Shown piece by piece: positions 4,108 through 5,858 of a DNA stretch of 5,858 nucleotides. The DNA comes from an uncultured Clostridia bacterium (GTDB lineage Bacteria; Bacillota; Clostridia; Oscillospirales; Acutalibacteraceae): NCBI GenBank assembly GCA_937916195.1, contig CALFTO010000037.1, forward strand, positions 1 to 5,858, read 5' to 3'. The position numbers and the translations under genes are program-made. The notes below the pieces were generated by a model. The model made no database searches and was not told where the DNA came from. It saw only the letters and a list, made by a program, of their open reading frames with translations. Position 1 is the first letter of the stretch. Every line of letters begins with the position of its first letter.

Positions 4108-5154
4108 TTGAAAGCTTATTTAATGCTTGAAGACGGTACTGTTTTTACAGGTGTTGCCGCCGGAAAATTCAAAGAAACTGTATGTGAAGTTGTATTCAAC
4201 ACATCAATGACCGGATATGTTGAAATGCTCTCTGACCCCAGTAACAAGGGTTTGGGCGTTGTAATGACTTATCCGCTTATTGGTAACTACGGTGTATGCC
4301 ACGAGGATATGGAGAATGAGAAGCTTTTCCCCGCTGCTTTGTTCGTTCACGAGCTTTGCGGTAAGCCCTCAAACTTCAGAAGTGAAATGACAATCAACGG
4401 TTTCCTCACAAAATACTCAATTCCCTGCATTAAGGGTCTTGATACACGCGAAATCGTTATGCACATCCGCGAAAACGGTGCAATGAAGGGTATTGTTACA
4501 GATGATATTTCTGACAAAGACGCTCTTCTTAATAAAATTAAGGATTACAAATGCGACTATTCATTCCAGCAGGATGAAGCAAAGACAGTAAGCCACGAAG
4601 GCACAAAGCTTGCATTTCTTGACCTTGGAGCTCGCAACAGTATGGTTAATGCTTTTGCAAAGAATGGATTTGCGGTAACACGCTTCCCTGCCACAACAAC
4701 TGCAGATGAAATTCTCGCAGGCGAATTTGAGGCTCTTGTAATCTCAAACGGTGCAGAAAATGAAGAAGCTTATGCAAATCTTGATGAGATTAAAAAGCTT
4801 TGCGACAGCGGTCTTACCGTATTTGCAATGGGACTTGGTCATCAGCTTGTAGCCCTTGCTAACGGCGGTAAGATTGAAAAGATGGCTTACGGTCACCGCG
4901 GTGCAAACTATCCCGTAAAATTCGTTGATTTTGACAAGACATTTATTACATCACACAACCACGGCTACACAGTAAGTGAAGCACCCGCAAATGCAGAGGT
5001 TATGTGTGTTAACGTAAATGACAAGACTATTGAGGGTCTTAAATATACGGACAAGCCAATTATTTCAGTTCAGTTTGCACCCGACACCTGCAAAGGTCCA
5101 AACACATCATTTATGTTCGGCGATTTTATGAAGATGGTTAAGGAGGGCAAATAA
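4108..5154 (+). CDS. carA: Carbamoyl-phosphate synthase small subunit with inactive glutaminase site
   Basis: CarA normally hydrolyses glutamine and channels ammonia to CarB. The 348-residue protein has the CarA N-terminal domain (MTGYVEML at 34-41, TYPLIGNYGV at 54-63, GLDTREIVMHI at 110-120) and a C-terminal class I amidotransferase domain (about 167-345). GHRGANYPVK (262-271) and HNHGY (283-287) are kept. The catalytic triad is lost. The Cys of GxCLGHQ is Gly242 (codon GGA at 4831), the His of VQxHPE is Ala324 and the Glu is Asp326. The SNGPGDP loop reads SNGAENE (213-219). The frame is open and otherwise well conserved, so this is not a decayed gene; an ammonia-using or regulatory subunit is inferred. 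The start is TTG at 4108, with weak GGTG six bases upstream and AAAGG further off. carB follows after one base. Confidence 0.93.
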   Translation: MKAYLMLEDGTVFTGVAAGKFKETVCEVVFNTSMTGYVEMLSDPSNKGLGVVMTYPLIGNYGVCHEDMENEKLFPAALFVHELCGKPSNFRSEMTINGFLTKYSIPCIKGLDTREIVMHIRENGAMKGIVTDDISDKDALLNKIKDYKCDYSFQQDEAKTVSHEGTKLAFLDLGARNSMVNAFAKNGFAVTRFPATTTADEILAGEFEALVISNGAENEEAYANLDEIKKLCDSGLTVFAMGLGHQLVALANGGKIEKMAYGHRGANYPVKFVDFDKTFITSHNHGYTVSEAPANAEVMCVNVNDKTIEGLKYTDKPIISVQFAPDTCKGPNTSFMFGDFMKMVKEGK

Positions 5155-5155
5155 G

Positions 5156-5858
5156 ATGTTAGATAAAAGCATTAAAAAGGTAATGGTTATCGGCTCTGGC
5201 CCCATCATCATCGGTCAAGCCGCTGAATTTGACTATGCAGGCACTCAGGCTTGCCGTTCACTTAAGGAAGAGGGCATTGAGGTTGTTCTTGTAAACTCAA
5301 ACCCCGCTACAATCATGACTGACGGTGACATTGCTGACAAGGTTTATATTGAGCCCCTCACAATCCCTACAATCACAAAGATTATTGAAAAAGAAAAGCC
5401 CGATTCACTTCTCCCCTCTCTTGGCGGACAGACAGGTCTTAATCTCGCTATGGAGCTTAACGAATTGGGAATACTCGAGAAGAATAACGTTCGTCTTATC
5501 GGTATCAACGCAGAGTCAATCAAAAAGGCTGAGGACAGACAGGCTTTCAAGGACACAATGGAAGCTATCGGCGAGCCCTGTATTGAATCACTTGTTGTTG
5601 AAACTGTTGAAGACGCAGTTGAATTCTCTGACAAAATCGGCTACCCCGTAATTGTTCGTCCTGCTTACACACTTGGCGGTACAGGTGGCGGTATTGCAGA
5701 GGACGAAGAAGAGCTTCGCGAAATCGCATCAAACGGTATTCGTCTTTCACGTGTTAATCAGGTTCTTATTGAGAAATGTATTTCAGGCTGGAAAGAAATC
5801 GAGTTTGAAACAATGCGTGACTCAAAGGGTAACTGCATTACAATCTGCTCAATGGAAA
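5156..5858 (+). CDS. carB: Carbamoyl-phosphate synthase large subunit (N-terminal part, runs off right edge)
   Basis: The first 234 codons of CarB are present, of about 1060-1070 in the full protein. CarB makes carbamoyl phosphate from bicarbonate, ammonia and two ATP for pyrimidine and arginine synthesis. The preATP-grasp segment shows VIGSGPIIIGQAAEFDYAGT (11-30) and VNSNPATIMTD (46-56). The first ATP-grasp domain shows DR at 127-128, VRPAYTLGGTGGG (167-179) with its glycine-rich loop, and GWKEIEFE (211-218). These match the usual carboxyphosphate-forming half, so bicarbonate activation should work even though the partner CarA lacks a working glutaminase. The ATG is preceded by AAGGAGGG eight bases upstream and lies one base after the carA stop, so the two are translationally linked. 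The synthetase C-half and allosteric domain are outside the window. Confidence 0.96.
   Translation, partial: MLDKSIKKVMVIGSGPIIIGQAAEFDYAGTQACRSLKEEGIEVVLVNSNPATIMTDGDIADKVYIEPLTIPTITKIIEKEKPDSLLPSLGGQTGLNLAMELNELGILEKNNVRLIGINAESIKKAEDRQAFKDTMEAIGEPCIESLVVETVEDAVEFSDKIGYPVIVRPAYTLGGTGGGIAEDEEELREIASNGIRLSRVNQVLIEKCISGWKEIEFETMRDSKGNCITICSME

Noticed and set aside
4108..5154. carA as a pseudogene because of the lost triad
   Set aside because: The frame is open over the normal length, other conserved blocks are kept, and promoters and carB coupling are intact. Functional divergence is the better reading.
5344..5750. Minus- and plus-strand ORFs overlapping carB
   Set aside because: They are shadows of the clearly conserved carB reading frame.
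1..5858. CRISPR array, insertion sequence or prophage
   Set aside because: No spaced direct repeats, transposase motifs or terminal inverted repeats were seen; the window is housekeeping DNA.

Overview
The window looks like chromosomal DNA of a low-to-moderate GC Firmicute, most likely a clostridial (Oscillospiraceae/Ruminococcaceae-like) gut or anaerobic bacterium. This is an inference from the gene order rpmG-secE-nusG-rplK-rplA-rplJ, a two-CxxC (zinc-type) L33, TTG starts with strong Shine-Dalgarno sites, several sigma-A promoters close to TTGACA-17-TATAAT, an L10 leader RNA, and the sequence flavour of CarB. No 16S or other species-level marker is present.

Minus strand, right to left. 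A membrane-anchored polysaccharide deacetylase (2871-3653) has its own promoter. Next comes the transcription/translation cluster. A strong promoter (2758-2786) and a structured leader precede rpmG (2497-2646, 49 aa, too short for simple ORF callers). It is followed by closely packed secE and nusG, a 119-nt structured gap, then rplK and rplA. The gap before rplK, and less clearly the gap before rplA, can fold into a helix with an asymmetric 2x6 loop that copies the L1 site of 23S rRNA. A separate promoter, an L10 leader and an intrinsic terminator (attenuator) lie between rplA and rplJ, which begins with TTG at 49 and runs off the left edge.

Plus strand, from 3846. A divergent unit leads to carbamoyl-phosphate synthetase. 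Promoter P1, a 29-codon leader ORF with a strong Shine-Dalgarno site, a U-rich run and an intrinsic terminator overlapping the leader stop codon are followed by a second promoter, P2. Then come carA (4108-5154) and carB (5156 to past the right edge). The layout resembles translation-coupled, UTP-sensitive attenuation of enterobacterial pyrBI combined with tandem promoters.

The most striking observation is that this CarA is intact and well conserved but lacks all three catalytic triad residues of its glutaminase domain: Cys is Gly242, His is Ala324 and Glu is Asp326. The oxyanion/glutamine loop is also altered. The adjacent CarB N-terminal half looks normal. The pair is therefore predicted to be an ammonia-dependent, or otherwise regulated, carbamoyl-phosphate synthetase.
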